64,000 bases of DNA. Source: Colwellia sp. (lineage in GTDB: Bacteria; Pseudomonadota; Gammaproteobacteria; Enterobacterales; Alteromonadaceae). Both the position numbers and the translations under genes were made by a program. The DNA lies in NCBI RefSeq assembly GCF_013214175.1, contig NZ_JABSPA010000007.1, forward strand, positions 1 through 64,000, in the 5' to 3' direction. Positions 1 to 7,690 of the stretch are shown here, piece after piece. Within the stretch, counting starts at the first letter, position 1, and each line of letters begins with the position of its first letter. A model generated the notes under the pieces. The model was not told the origin of the DNA and searched no databases. It saw only the letters and a list, made by a program, of their open reading frames with translations.

Positions 1-1
1 T

Positions 2-493
2 GTGGATAATCCTAACCAAAAGTGGGTAACGGACATCACGTATATTTGGGTGAAAGACAAATGGCTGTATTTGGCCACGGTCATGGACTTGTTCTCTCGT
101 AGCATTATTGGCTGGTCGTTAGATTTAACGATGACTGAGCAATTAAACACTGATGCGCTCAACATGGCGTTTAACCGTCGGAATATAGCGCCTGGCTTGC
201 TCATTCACTCAGACCGTGGAGTTCAGTATCGCGCAATTAAATATCAAGACTTAATACGCAGTAAGGGTGGTGTGGTGAGCATGAGTCGACGTGGTAACTG
301 TTGGGATAATGCGGTGATGGAATCTTTCTATAGTCGCTTGAAAGTAGAGCTAATTTACGCTGAACAATACCGCTCGATTGATGAAGCTAGATCGGGTATA
401 TTTGAATATATTGAGGTTTTTTATAACCGATTACGTAGGCATTCAGCGTTGGGCTATGTCAGTCCGGCTGAATATGAGCGCATTGGCGCATAA
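2..493 (+). CDS. IS3-family transposase OrfB, C-terminal part (DDE catalytic core)
   Basis: This is the catalytic (rve-type integrase core) domain of an IS3-family OrfB, which cuts and joins DNA during transposition. Numbered from the first visible codon, the acidic triad is D11 (in VTDITY), D71 (in HSDRGVQY) and E107 (in AVMESF). The last two are separated by 35 residues, the DD35E spacing of the family. The C-terminal motifs RGNCWDNAVMES and YNRLRRHSALGYVSP are also typical. About 163 residues are visible; full OrfB is usually near 280, so the N-terminal HTH_21 part is cut off by the window edge. No frameshift or stop interrupts the visible part, so the element may still be active. Confidence 0.93.
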   Translation: MDNPNQKWVTDITYIWVKDKWLYLATVMDLFSRSIIGWSLDLTMTEQLNTDALNMAFNRRNIAPGLLIHSDRGVQYRAIKYQDLIRSKGGVVSMSRRGNCWDNAVMESFYSRLKVELIYAEQYRSIDEARSGIFEYIEVFYNRLRRHSALGYVSPAEYERIGA

Positions 494-496
494 CCA

Positions 497-522
497 GTGT
501 CTACTTTTTATGGGTAACACCA
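497..522. repeat. probable IS3 right terminal inverted repeat
   Basis: The stretch begins GTGTCTACTTTTTATGGG and ends TAACACCA, just after the transposase stop. Its reverse complement begins TGGTGTTACCC, the form expected for the left end of an IS3-group element. The left end is not in view, so the boundary is inferred. Confidence 0.6.
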
Positions 523-541
523 GTGCAAAAGGAAGTCACGC

Positions 542-901
542 ATGAAAAACCCATCAACTTTATTAGTTGTTAACAACCTTCAAGAATCACTTCAGTTTTA
601 TACAAAATCTTTAGGCCTAGATTTAGTTGAAGAGCATTCTGATTGCATAAAGCTAAAAGCTGGCGACCATGAAGTAATTATGTTTCAAGGGACAATGGAT
701 TCAATTCAATATTCACATGGTTATAATGCTAATTCTACGTTATTGTTCACGGTTGATGATTTAGATAGCAAAATTAATCAACTAAAATCGCAAGGTGTAA
801 TTTTTGTTCATGAAACACCAAACCAAAACCGGTGGGGGCGTTATTCAGCCTTTAAAGATCCATCAGGTATTGTTCATGAGCTATTCGAGCTTTGCACCTA
901 A
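542..901 (+). CDS. glyoxalase/bleomycin-resistance/dioxygenase (VOC) fold protein, integron cassette gene
   Basis: A 119-residue single-domain VOC-superfamily protein. It shows the beta-alpha-beta-beta-beta pattern, opening with LLVVNNLQESLQFYTKSLGL and closing with FKDPSGIVHELFEL, where the terminal Glu is a usual metal ligand. Members bind a divalent metal and act as glyoxalases, dioxygenases or antibiotic-binding proteins; the substrate cannot be read from sequence. An AAGGAAG ribosome-binding site sits 8 bp before the ATG. The stop codon lies inside the first base-paired arm of a well-formed attC site (896-987), the normal arrangement for an integron cassette. The upstream attC is missing because the IS3 element ends just before the gene. 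Confidence 0.85.
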   Translation: MKNPSTLLVVNNLQESLQFYTKSLGLDLVEEHSDCIKLKAGDHEVIMFQGTMDSIQYSHGYNANSTLLFTVDDLDSKINQLKSQGVIFVHETPNQNRWGRYSAFKDPSGIVHELFELCT

Positions 902-987
902 CAAGCGCTTCAAAACTATGTCACATTTTTTGCAAAGACACGCAAAAAGGTCACCACAATTTTTACCCGTTTAAGCGGGTGTTATAT
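896..987 (+). other. integron attC recombination site 1
   Basis: The left core ACCTAAC (896-902) fits RYYYAAC and the right core GTTATAT (981-987) approximates GTTRRRY. AACAAGCGCTTCAAA on the left pairs with TTTAAGCGGGTGTT on the right, leaving one unpaired C in the left arm. That extrahelical base is a hallmark of a folded attC bottom strand. The 92-bp length is within the attC range, and the gene stop codon overlaps the left core. Confidence 0.85.
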
Positions 988-1001
988 ACCTAAGGAAAAT
1001 C

Positions 1002-1334
1002 ATGCACAGTATCAAGAGTCGTAGATTACGGAAAAAACTATATTTAGATGAATTTGCTATTTTAGGTTTTGAGTTCTCATGTACATTAAATGCAAAAAAA
1101 TCAGATGAGTTTGATTCATTATTAAGCCAGTTGGTAGATTTTGTTGAAAGCCGTGAACTTTCTATGGGAGGTGGCGGAGACACTAAATTATTTAGTGCTT
1201 TTATCTGTTCAGATCATCGTTATACTTCTGCAACTGAAGACGATCGTGACTCTATTACAGCTTGGCTTGATAAACAGGAAGCCATAAATAATATCACGGT
1301 AGGTAAACTGGTTGATGCAAACTACGGTATATAA
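1002..1334 (+). CDS. YggL-family (DUF469) 50S ribosome-binding protein, cassette-borne
   Basis: The 110-residue product starts with SRRLRKKLYLDEFAILGFEF, the conserved opening of the YggL/DUF469 family. It also has the central beta-strand region ending FSAFICS and the tail ITAWLDKQEAINNITVGKLVDANYG. E. coli YggL has been reported to bind the 50S ribosomal subunit; the family is about 105-110 residues, so this copy is full length. The ATG follows an AAGGA ribosome-binding site. It lies between attC sites 1 and 2, so it is carried as a gene cassette and not in a core context. Cassette genes with a recognisable housekeeping relative are uncommon, since most encode proteins of unknown function. 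Confidence 0.82.
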   Translation: MHSIKSRRLRKKLYLDEFAILGFEFSCTLNAKKSDEFDSLLSQLVDFVESRELSMGGGGDTKLFSAFICSDHRYTSATEDDRDSITAWLDKQEAINNITVGKLVDANYGI

Positions 1335-1426
1335 CGAGCTGTTCAAGCCGGACAAAATACATTTGGCTGTTTTCGTTCCTCAACATTTTAGCCAACTAGA
1401 TTTCGCCCCTTAACAGGGCGTTAAGT
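1329..1426 (+). other. integron attC recombination site 2
   Basis: The best-formed site of the array. The left core ATATAAC (1329-1335) overlaps the stop of the YggL-like gene; the right core GTTAAGT (1420-1426) matches GTTRRRY exactly. TAACGAGCTGTTCAAG on the left pairs with CTTAACAGGGCGTTA on the right, with one extrahelical C. The central part (CGTTCCTCAACATTTTAGCC) recurs in the other sites of this array, as expected for attC sites that evolved together in one integron. Confidence 0.9.
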
Positions 1427-1440
1427 TACTAGGGAAATAT

Positions 1441-1950
1441 GTGCGTAATTTTATAAATTTAAGTAAAAACAAGCAAATAGAGCTAAATGCTAAATTTCCT
1501 GATCTATTCAAAATTTATTGTTTAGATGAGACTCCTCACTATAAGAAAGTGGAAATAACTGTTTTTGACCACTGGTTAACTCTTGAAGAGTTTCAAAATG
1601 ATCGCCCTGATAAAAATGAGCAGTTGCGCCGAAACAGGTTATTGCATGATTTTGCAAAGATTATGTCTAAAAATACTGAAATCTTGAATTTTAAGTTTAA
1701 AGGTAAATGGGATCGTTGTTGCCCGTCTTTTAGAAAGTTCAGCTGTCAAGAATCTATGGATAACTATTTACATCCTGCTGGTGATAATGACTCCTCAGAT
1801 AAATTTTGCAGGTTAGTTTTACCCGAATTTTCTGCTGTATATTTTGAAAGCTGGGATTATACGAATATATTTTACATTCAAGATGATAAAATCATACCGA
1901 AAATCAAACAATGGGCTAGTGAATCAGGTGTTTATTGTTTGGAGTATTAG
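1441..1950 (+). CDS. hypothetical cassette protein, 169 aa
   Basis: I do not recognise this soluble 169-residue protein. It has no signal peptide or membrane segment. It is rich in aromatic and charged residues and has a cysteine pair (RCC) plus three further cysteines. The GTG start 15 bp after the upstream attC core is preceded by TAGGGAAAT, a weak ribosome-binding site; an ATG two bases earlier is out of frame. The stop at 1948-1950 is 2 bp before the left core of attC site 3, so gene plus attC form one complete cassette (about 1421-2043). Unknown products of this size are typical of integron cassettes. Confidence 0.7.
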   Translation: MRNFINLSKNKQIELNAKFPDLFKIYCLDETPHYKKVEITVFDHWLTLEEFQNDRPDKNEQLRRNRLLHDFAKIMSKNTEILNFKFKGKWDRCCPSFRKFSCQESMDNYLHPAGDNDSSDKFCRLVLPEFSAVYFESWDYTNIFYIQDDKIIPKIKQWASESGVYCLEY

Positions 1951-1952
1951 TA

Positions 1953-2049
1953 ACTTAACAAACCATTAAAGCAGGACAAAAAATAGTTTGCTGTTTCGTT
2001 CCTCAACATTTTAGGCAACTAAATTTAGCCTCTTAATGGGGCGTTATCG
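1953..2049 (+). other. integron attC recombination site 3
   Basis: The left core ACTTAAC (1953-1959) matches RYYYAAC; the right core GTTATCG lies at 2043-2049. AACAAACCATTAAAG pairs with CTTAATGGGGCGTT, with one extrahelical A. The central CGTTCCTCAACATTTTAGGC is nearly identical to that of site 2. Confidence 0.87.
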
Positions 2050-2355
2050 ATATAAAAACTAATCCGAAATCAGTTTTAGCCCGTTAGTGCTAATGTATTC
2101 TTTGTGGTAAAAGTGAGTCTTAGCTCGTAATCATGACCAACTAAAAACAGGTCATCGTTAAAAACTACTTGGTGGCATTAGTTGTCCCTTCATTGCAACC
2201 AAAAATGTAGGGTAATAGCAACAATGTTTACCTTAGTTTTATTTACCAATAACAGGTAAAAGAGATAGTTTTTTGTAAAGTGGCTTGGTGCATTAATAAT
2301 TCATTTGAAATACTTTTATAGCTCAATAATGACAAACATATAACTAGACTAAACA
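2050..2355. other. 306-bp gap with no convincing gene
   Basis: No reading frame, tRNA or clear terminator is visible between attC site 3 and the next gene. The gap is unusually long for a cassette leader. It may mean that the following gene was not acquired as a simple cassette, or that a cassette here has decayed. Confidence 0.5.
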
Positions 2356-3054
2356 ATGCAGAAACATTTACAGACACTGATCAATTTATTGACTAAAAAT
2401 GACCTTAAAGCTTTGCTTCAACATTACTTAGATTCAAATGGATCTGAGAACATCGTTCAGTTAGGTTTTATGTTTCAACAAGGACAAATAAAATCATTCG
2501 ATTTTTATCAACAGCTAGCAACTAGTTTTATAGAAAATAAAGGCTTTTCCATTGGGCTTATCCCAAAAATAAAAACTAACAATACCTTAAGTTTTTTCAC
2601 CCCCGCATTACAAATAGAAGGGAACTTCAGTAAAATAGATCACCAGAAGTGTAATGTTTTACATTATTTATTTACCAACAATCAATCAGTCAGTAGCATC
2701 CATCCGCCATTTAACTATGTACGATCTATGATGTTATTTGGAAGTAATGAAGCATTGCGCGATGGTCTATGCCAACGTAATCAACAAAATTTAACCCCTA
2801 TTGAAGCTTATTTATTTACGAATAAAAACTTAACACCTTTAGCTAATCATGAACTTACTGCTTTTTTGGCACTAATAGAAATTGAACGTAAGCAACAAGA
2901 AGTAGATAAGGCTAACTACTCCTTTGTCATTCAAGAAGTGAGTGAATTATGTCGAAGTCAGGCTCAATTAACTAATGACGACCTACAGCGCATTATGCTC
3001 ATAGCCACTTATTACATGACATCTATTAAACAGGTCTTCAGTGACATGCATTAA
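2356..3054 (+). CDS. hypothetical protein with weak ankyrin-like features, 232 aa
   Basis: A soluble, mostly helical 232-residue protein without signal peptide. Two stretches recall ankyrin repeats: CNVLHYLFTNN around residue 98, and the segment reading NQQNLTPIEAYL around residue 144. The repeats are too few and too divergent to be sure. No attC follows the stop, unlike the upstream genes, so its status as a cassette is unclear. No function is assigned. Confidence 0.6.
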   Translation: MQKHLQTLINLLTKNDLKALLQHYLDSNGSENIVQLGFMFQQGQIKSFDFYQQLATSFIENKGFSIGLIPKIKTNNTLSFFTPALQIEGNFSKIDHQKCNVLHYLFTNNQSVSSIHPPFNYVRSMMLFGSNEALRDGLCQRNQQNLTPIEAYLFTNKNLTPLANHELTAFLALIEIERKQQEVDKANYSFVIQEVSELCRSQAQLTNDDLQRIMLIATYYMTSIKQVFSDMH

Positions 3055-3279
3055 ATATACTACCTGCTAGTGGTAGAGGTATGGTCGAGTTTTCAATACC
3101 TTTTGAATAATCATTTTCTAAATTCAGAATGGTTATAGTTCACGTATAGTATTAAACAGTCTGATTATTCTGTGCCTGATAAAGTGCTAATATCTTTGAT
3201 AAAACTACTTAAAATTCATCCTAATTTAACCAAGGTTACTTAGCCGTGTATGGCTAGTTTGCTGAACAAGGAATAGTCT

Positions 3280-3696
3280 TTGAATCTTCAATTTTTAGCC
3301 TCTCTTGCAACCGTTTGTTTGTTATCTGCATGTACAGCTGGAAAGTTGTACTACACAGACGACTCAGGCCATCTTGTTTTAGCTTGTGATGTAGAGTTTG
3401 TCGGCTTACCAAGCGTAGATAAGTTTGCCGTTGAGTATGCCTTAAGTCTTTGCGCAAAAAGTGTGGTAAGAAAAGGGCACAAGTTAGGAAATGAGCAAAA
3501 GTATTTGTTAAAAATTGATACTTCTATTCCTGCTGCTCCTTGTGGTAAGTTCTGGGATCATGAACTTGCCAAAAATGAATACCAAGATGGTCAATTATCT
3601 AAAAGAGAATATGGCTATCTAGTTGCTCATATAGACTTAGGGTTGGCCGTTGTTGAGCAATGTTCACCGGACATGCAAATAAACCAAGACAAATAA
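3280..3696 (+). CDS. small lipoprotein, unknown function
   Basis: The 138-residue product begins with a lipoprotein signal peptide: hydrophobic LASLATVCLL followed by the lipobox LSAC at residues 15-18. It is probably anchored in the outer membrane by a lipidated cysteine. The mature part has five further cysteines, which may form disulphides in the periplasm. The TTG start follows AAGGAATAG, a good ribosome-binding site; no in-frame ATG would preserve the signal peptide. The family is not recognised. No recombination site lies between this gene and the next one. Confidence 0.68.
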   Translation: MNLQFLASLATVCLLSACTAGKLYYTDDSGHLVLACDVEFVGLPSVDKFAVEYALSLCAKSVVRKGHKLGNEQKYLLKIDTSIPAAPCGKFWDHELAKNEYQDGQLSKREYGYLVAHIDLGLAVVEQCSPDMQINQDK

Positions 3697-3745
3697 GCCA
3701 AGAGAAATAAATCAGTAAAACAACAACACTATGCAAGGAGCATAA

Positions 3746-4060
3746 ATGAGAATTCAAGCAGATGTAGGTACATTAGATATTTTAGGTCATTTAATATTTT
3801 GGTTTATTATCATTTTAATTACTTTTGGCATTGGAGCATTTTTTTTCGCGTACTCATTTTCTAAATTTATAATTAATCGGTCAGTCTTAATTGACGATCA
3901 AGGTGTCTCTAGACGAATGAGCTGTAATACAGATATGTTTGGAAATATTGGCCATGTAATACTCTGGATTATTATTTCAATAATAACCTTTGGTCTAGGC
4001 TATGCTTTCTACTTTTATAAAGTATGGAATTATTCATTAAACAATACCTCTATTGGCTAA
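3746..4060 (+). CDS. small inner-membrane protein, DUF6693-like
   Basis: The 104-residue protein has two hydrophobic halves with the same pattern: GHLIFWFIIILITFGIGAFF near the start, and VILWIIISIITFGLGYAFYF after a polar linker (VLIDDQGVSRRMSCN). This duplicated GH-xxx-W-xx-I-ITFG pattern is what I recall for DUF6693. An AAGGAG ribosome-binding site precedes the ATG. The stop overlaps the left core of a decayed attC (4055-4162), which places it in the cassette strip. No biochemical role is known to me. Confidence 0.7.
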   Translation: MRIQADVGTLDILGHLIFWFIIILITFGIGAFFFAYSFSKFIINRSVLIDDQGVSRRMSCNTDMFGNIGHVILWIIISIITFGLGYAFYFYKVWNYSLNNTSIG

Positions 4061-4162
4061 CATCTTAGCTTACCTGGTACTCAAACTGGATAATTACAGT
4101 TGCCTTGCGCTCGTACCTCAACATTTTAGCAACGATTACCAGCCAATTATTGGGCGCTTTTT
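4055..4162 (+). other. degenerate attC-like site 4
   Basis: GGCTAAC at 4055-4061 overlaps the stop codon of the upstream gene. The centre (CGTACCTCAACATTTTAGCAA) and the right part (ATTATTGGGCGC) clearly align with sites 2 and 3. The right core is GCTTTTT in place of GTTRRRY, and the two arms no longer pair well, so the site is probably inactive. Confidence 0.6.
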
Positions 4163-4173
4163 TATTTAATATT

Positions 4174-4500
4174 ATGTTTGTTGGAGTAGTTATTATTATA
4201 TCTTGGCCATGTATTTTAAAACTGGAAGGTGATGATGAGCTTATATATTTAGCCTCTGAGCAGGAGCTCATCTCGCAGTGTGATGAATTAATTTTTAGTG
4301 ATGATGATTACGTCATAGACTCTGCTGGTTTTAGCTATTTAATATCAGAGGAACTCGCGTTAATTAAATCTAAAAGGATATTAGCTGTAGGTGAGGTAAC
4401 TGATTTGGTTCGTGCTAGCGAGTTTACCAAGGCGGAACTTTGCCTGACTAAAATTTATTTTATAACGGTATCAGCTGCTATTAAGTCTCAGTGTTGCTGA
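4174..4500 (+). CDS. hypothetical small protein with N-terminal hydrophobic segment
   Basis: The reading frame is open from 4105, but that part lies inside the degenerate attC. The ATG at 4174 is the first plausible start and gives 108 residues. They begin with a hydrophobic stretch (MFVGVVIIISWPCIL), a probable signal anchor, followed by an acidic domain (EGDDELIYLASEQELISQCDE begins there; only the first part is membrane-like). No good ribosome-binding site is seen. The frame runs to 4500, into what looks like a second decayed attC, so the C-terminus may be extended or read through. The family is not recognised and expression is uncertain. Confidence 0.45.
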   Translation: MFVGVVIIISWPCILKLEGDDELIYLASEQELISQCDELIFSDDDYVIDSAGFSYLISEELALIKSKRILAVGEVTDLVRASEFTKAELCLTKIYFITVSAAIKSQCC

Positions 4501-4566
4501 CTTTTACTGCGTTTTATAGCTCACACTTTAGCCAACATTTTACCGCCTGTTAAGAGGCGTTATAAC
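4460..4566 (+). other. degenerate attC-like site 5 (right half preserved)
   Basis: The right part, CCTGTTAAGAGGCGTTATAA ending at 4565, is the same stem and right core seen in sites 2 and 3. TTTAGCCAACATTTTACC matches the conserved centre. A left core may be TTATAAC at 4460-4466, but pairing with the right arm is poor. The upstream reading frame extends into the site. Confidence 0.5.
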
Positions 4567-4603
4567 GCTGAATTAATTCAGCTTAAAAAAAAGGGACTTA
4601 AAA

Positions 4604-5020
4604 TTGAAACAATCGATAGTGCACATAGCTATAGTCGTTAAAGAATATGATGAGGCTATTGATTTTTATGTCAATAAACTCAAGTTTGAGCTTATTGAAG
4701 ACACCTACCAAGCAGAACAAGATAAACGTTGGGTTGTAGTTTCACCACCAGGCTCTAATGGTGTCACTCTATTATTAGCGCGTGCATCTAAGCCTGAGCA
4801 AAATGACTTTGTTGGCAATCAAGCTGGCGGCCGGGTATTCCTTTTCTTAAATACCGACGATTTTTGGCGTGATTATAATCGTATGATAGCTGATGGTATT
4901 AAATTTATCAGAGAGCCGAAAGAGCAAGACTACGGCACTGTGGCAGTATTTGAAGATCTTTACGGTAATTTATGGGATTTACTGCAATTAAACAGCAATC
5001 ATCCAATGGCATTGAGATAG
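4604..5020 (+). CDS. VOC-superfamily (glyoxalase-like) protein
   Basis: A 138-residue VOC-fold protein. It opens IVHIAIVVKEYDEAIDFYV, has a central strand VTLLLARA, and ends GTVAVFEDLYGNLWDLLQL, the usual last strand with metal-ligand region. It resembles the widespread glyoxalase/bleomycin-resistance proteins that follow the pattern VVSPPGSNGVTLLLA. The substrate is unknown. A TTG start is used, with AGGGAC about 8 bp upstream. It follows the decayed attC site 5, and no attC is visible after the stop, so it may be the last member of the cassette strip or the first resident gene. It is not closely similar to the other VOC gene at 542-901. Confidence 0.83.
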   Translation: MKQSIVHIAIVVKEYDEAIDFYVNKLKFELIEDTYQAEQDKRWVVVSPPGSNGVTLLLARASKPEQNDFVGNQAGGRVFLFLNTDDFWRDYNRMIADGIKFIREPKEQDYGTVAVFEDLYGNLWDLLQLNSNHPMALR

Positions 5021-5048
5021 CTATAACCTAAAACGTAAAATTTATAGA

Positions 5049-5074
5049 GGATCCTCATCATCATAATGAGGGTC
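5049..5074. repeat. imperfect hairpin downstream of the VOC gene
   Basis: GGATCCTCAT and ATGAGGGTCC pair with one G-T or mismatch position around a 6-nt loop. There is no U-tract, so it is at best a weak terminator between convergent genes. Confidence 0.3.
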
Positions 5075-5210
5075 CACGTAAGGTCAGGTTATGCTGCTTG
5101 ATCATGCTGTAGCTGTAAAAGCTTTCTGTACAAAAAGCTAAGCAGCCGATCAGTAACTATCTGCCGCGATTACCAGCAGTTAATAGCATCAACAAATACA
5201 ACTACAACAA

Positions 5211-7562
5211 CTAAAAGTTATAATCTAGTTGTATGCCATATACCGCTGGACGGTCAACAAAGCCATAAAAAGTATCAGTGCCAAAGGTACTACCCGACAA
5301 AGGGTTATTACCGACATAGGTCAATACTTCTGCATTGGTCATGTTTTTACCAAACAGCGCAATGTTCCACTTTTCACTCTCCAGGGCAATACGCATATCT
5401 ACCTTGTTGTAACTGTCAACTTCATAAAGTGGATTTAAGTTTACATCAACATTCTGTTTTGCTGAGTGGTACAGACCGAGTGTGGTTCTGAAATATTCGA
5501 AGCCTAAGAATGAAATATCAGTGAAATAGTCAAAGCCAATGCTGGCGGTAATTTTCGGGGTAAATTGTCCAGACTTGCCGGTGTAATCACAAAGTTGGTT
5601 ACCATCTGCACCCATATCGCCGTCAGGCACTTGTCGGCTATGACAGTTACCATTAGTGAAGTCGATATATTCATGGTCTAAATAAGCGATACCATATTGC
5701 ATAGATAAACCATCGAGCAATATCCAGCGACCGTCAATTTCAACACCTTGCACCACGGTTTCTTTGGCATTACCAACATTAAAACCAAGCACGCCGTCAA
5801 ATTGACTGACTTGTAAGTTGTCATATTCGGTGCGGTAAAAAGCTAGGTTGATTTCTAAAGTATCATCGAGTATTAATGACTTTAACCCCAGTTCGTAAGC
5901 CGTTGCTTCTTCTTCTTCAAACTCCCATGAATTAACGTTATTGGCTCTGGCGTCAAAACCACCCGCTTTAAAGCCAGTGGTGGCAGAAGCGTAAGCCATA
6001 ATTTTATCATCAATTTTATAGCTTATATTAATGAGCGGAGTAAAAGAGTTTTCATCACGTGTACCTGTTAAGTTATGGCCTTGCGGTGATAAAGGGCTTT
6101 GTTCACTTTGAATACCAAACACTGCATCAAATAAAGCCGGCGCCATGGGATCTTGGGTAATATCGCCGGTGCTAATATCGGTAATATTCATTACTCGAGA
6201 AGATGTTTTCTCTTCGCTGGTAAAGCGTGCGCCCAAAGTAAGGGTTAAGTCTTCAGTGAAATGATAACGACCTTGAAAAAAGGCAGACCACATATCGGTA
6301 TCTAACTGGTAGTTTCGACCCGCAGCTTGTCCGGTCATAGGCGCGAGAGCACCACCCGATACTAAACCTAAAACACTGTTGGTCGGTATGATGATATTGT
6401 CATCAAAGGCGAGTTCACTGGTTTGATAAAATAGCCCACCTAGCCAATCAAATTTTTCTCCAACCGGCGAAACTAATCTAATTTCTTGACTGAACTGCTG
6501 ATACTCTTCATCAATAAATACTGAGAAGATAGGCGCCGCGGTATAGTCACAATCACAGCTTTCAACAAAATCGTATGAAACGAAGCCAGAAACCGAGGTG
6601 AGGGTGTAATCACCTAATGCGAAGTTAGCAGTTAAGGTGGCATTATTTAAGCTGTTGCTATTACTTTCTTCTGCGTCGGCTTGGCGCTGATAATTCAACT
6701 CACTTTCAGTTATTGCCTCAGGGTGACCTAAAATAGCTAATATTTCGCTGAATGTTGCACCAGGAATAGGATACCCGGCAAGCGCTGGTTCATCTTGAAT
6801 TACTTCTATCTGTCTTCCGGTACCATCAAAGTCATCTCGCTCGACTTTAAAAAGGAAGTTCATGGTGTCGCTTGGCTCCCACAATAAACTTAAACGTACG
6901 GCGCTTTCGTCACGAATTGTCTCATTTCGGTCTTTATAGGTATTTTCAATATAGCCATCTTCTGAATAGTCTCTAACGGCTAGCCTTGCTGACAAGGTTT
7001 CCGTTAATGCTCCAGATATCATGCCGGTGACTTCTGTAGCACCAATGGTCGGTTGATACTGCAAGCCAAGGTGAATCTCGGTGTCTTGTGTTGGTTTAGC
7101 AGAAGATAAATTAAGGGCACCGGCAACAGAGTTTTTACCAAACATGATTGATTGCGGGCCTTTTAACACTTCAATCCTTTCTAAATCGAGAAAGGGCATG
7201 CGCAGTAGTTGTTGTCGGCCATAATGAATACCATCGATATACTGACCTACAGATTGTTCAAAGCCTTGGTTATTACCCGTGCCAATACCACGGATGAACA
7301 TTTGTGTACTGATACCTGTTTCTGTCATATGTAAATTGGGTACGGAATATTGTAAGTCATCAATTTTTTCGATGCTTTTTTCTTTTATTTCATCGGCACT
7401 AAGTACGTTCATTGATATTGGTGTATCTTGTGCATTTTCCGATCTTTTTTGTGCTGTTACTTCAATAACTTCTAATACAACTTGCTCTTGTGCGCTCGCA
7501 GCGTTAATTGCTAAAGCACATGCACTCAGGGTGAATATGCTTTTTAATGCCATGTTTTTCAT
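5211..7562 (-). CDS. TonB-dependent outer-membrane receptor
   Basis: The 783-residue protein has a signal peptide cleaved near AASAQ and a TonB-box-like VIEVTAQKR just after it. A plug domain follows (SADEIKEKSIEKIDDLQYSV to VLKGPQSIMFGKNSVAGALN), then a long beta-barrel ending in aromatic F, as outer-membrane barrels do. Such receptors import large substrates (siderophores, cobalamin, oligosaccharides, plant or algal compounds) with energy from TonB-ExbBD. The opening VIEVTAQKRSENAQDTPISM is typical of the large marine subfamily often linked to carbon-compound uptake, not classical siderophore receptors. The ligand cannot be deduced. It is divergent from an AraC-type regulator (7691-8770), which probably controls it. 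Confidence 0.92.
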   Translation of the reverse strand: MKNMALKSIFTLSACALAINAASAQEQVVLEVIEVTAQKRSENAQDTPISMNVLSADEIKEKSIEKIDDLQYSVPNLHMTETGISTQMFIRGIGTGNNQGFEQSVGQYIDGIHYGRQQLLRMPFLDLERIEVLKGPQSIMFGKNSVAGALNLSSAKPTQDTEIHLGLQYQPTIGATEVTGMISGALTETLSARLAVRDYSEDGYIENTYKDRNETIRDESAVRLSLLWEPSDTMNFLFKVERDDFDGTGRQIEVIQDEPALAGYPIPGATFSEILAILGHPEAITESELNYQRQADAEESNSNSLNNATLTANFALGDYTLTSVSGFVSYDFVESCDCDYTAAPIFSVFIDEEYQQFSQEIRLVSPVGEKFDWLGGLFYQTSELAFDDNIIIPTNSVLGLVSGGALAPMTGQAAGRNYQLDTDMWSAFFQGRYHFTEDLTLTLGARFTSEEKTSSRVMNITDISTGDITQDPMAPALFDAVFGIQSEQSPLSPQGHNLTGTRDENSFTPLINISYKIDDKIMAYASATTGFKAGGFDARANNVNSWEFEEEEATAYELGLKSLILDDTLEINLAFYRTEYDNLQVSQFDGVLGFNVGNAKETVVQGVEIDGRWILLDGLSMQYGIAYLDHEYIDFTNGNCHSRQVPDGDMGADGNQLCDYTGKSGQFTPKITASIGFDYFTDISFLGFEYFRTTLGLYHSAKQNVDVNLNPLYEVDSYNKVDMRIALESEKWNIALFGKNMTNAEVLTYVGNNPLSGSTFGTDTFYGFVDRPAVYGIQLDYNF

Positions 7563-7690
7563 GTTATCTCACTTTTTTATTATAATTATTATTTACTGTT
7601 TCTATTAATAATATAAAGAGGAGTTATAGTGAAAATAAGGTTAAATGCGGTCAATTTGGGGTGTAAAACGGTCTATTTGATGGTTAACTG

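Larger units (their letters stand above)
1..522 (+). mobile_element. IS3-family insertion sequence, right end only
   Basis: The window opens inside an IS3-family element. The transposase reading frame (2-493) is followed at 497-522 by a stretch ending TATGGGTAACACCA, which looks like the right terminal inverted repeat because IS3-family ends are TG...CA. The left end and orfA lie outside the window, so the element cannot be called complete. The first cassette gene starts only 20 bp beyond the end. Confidence 0.85.
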
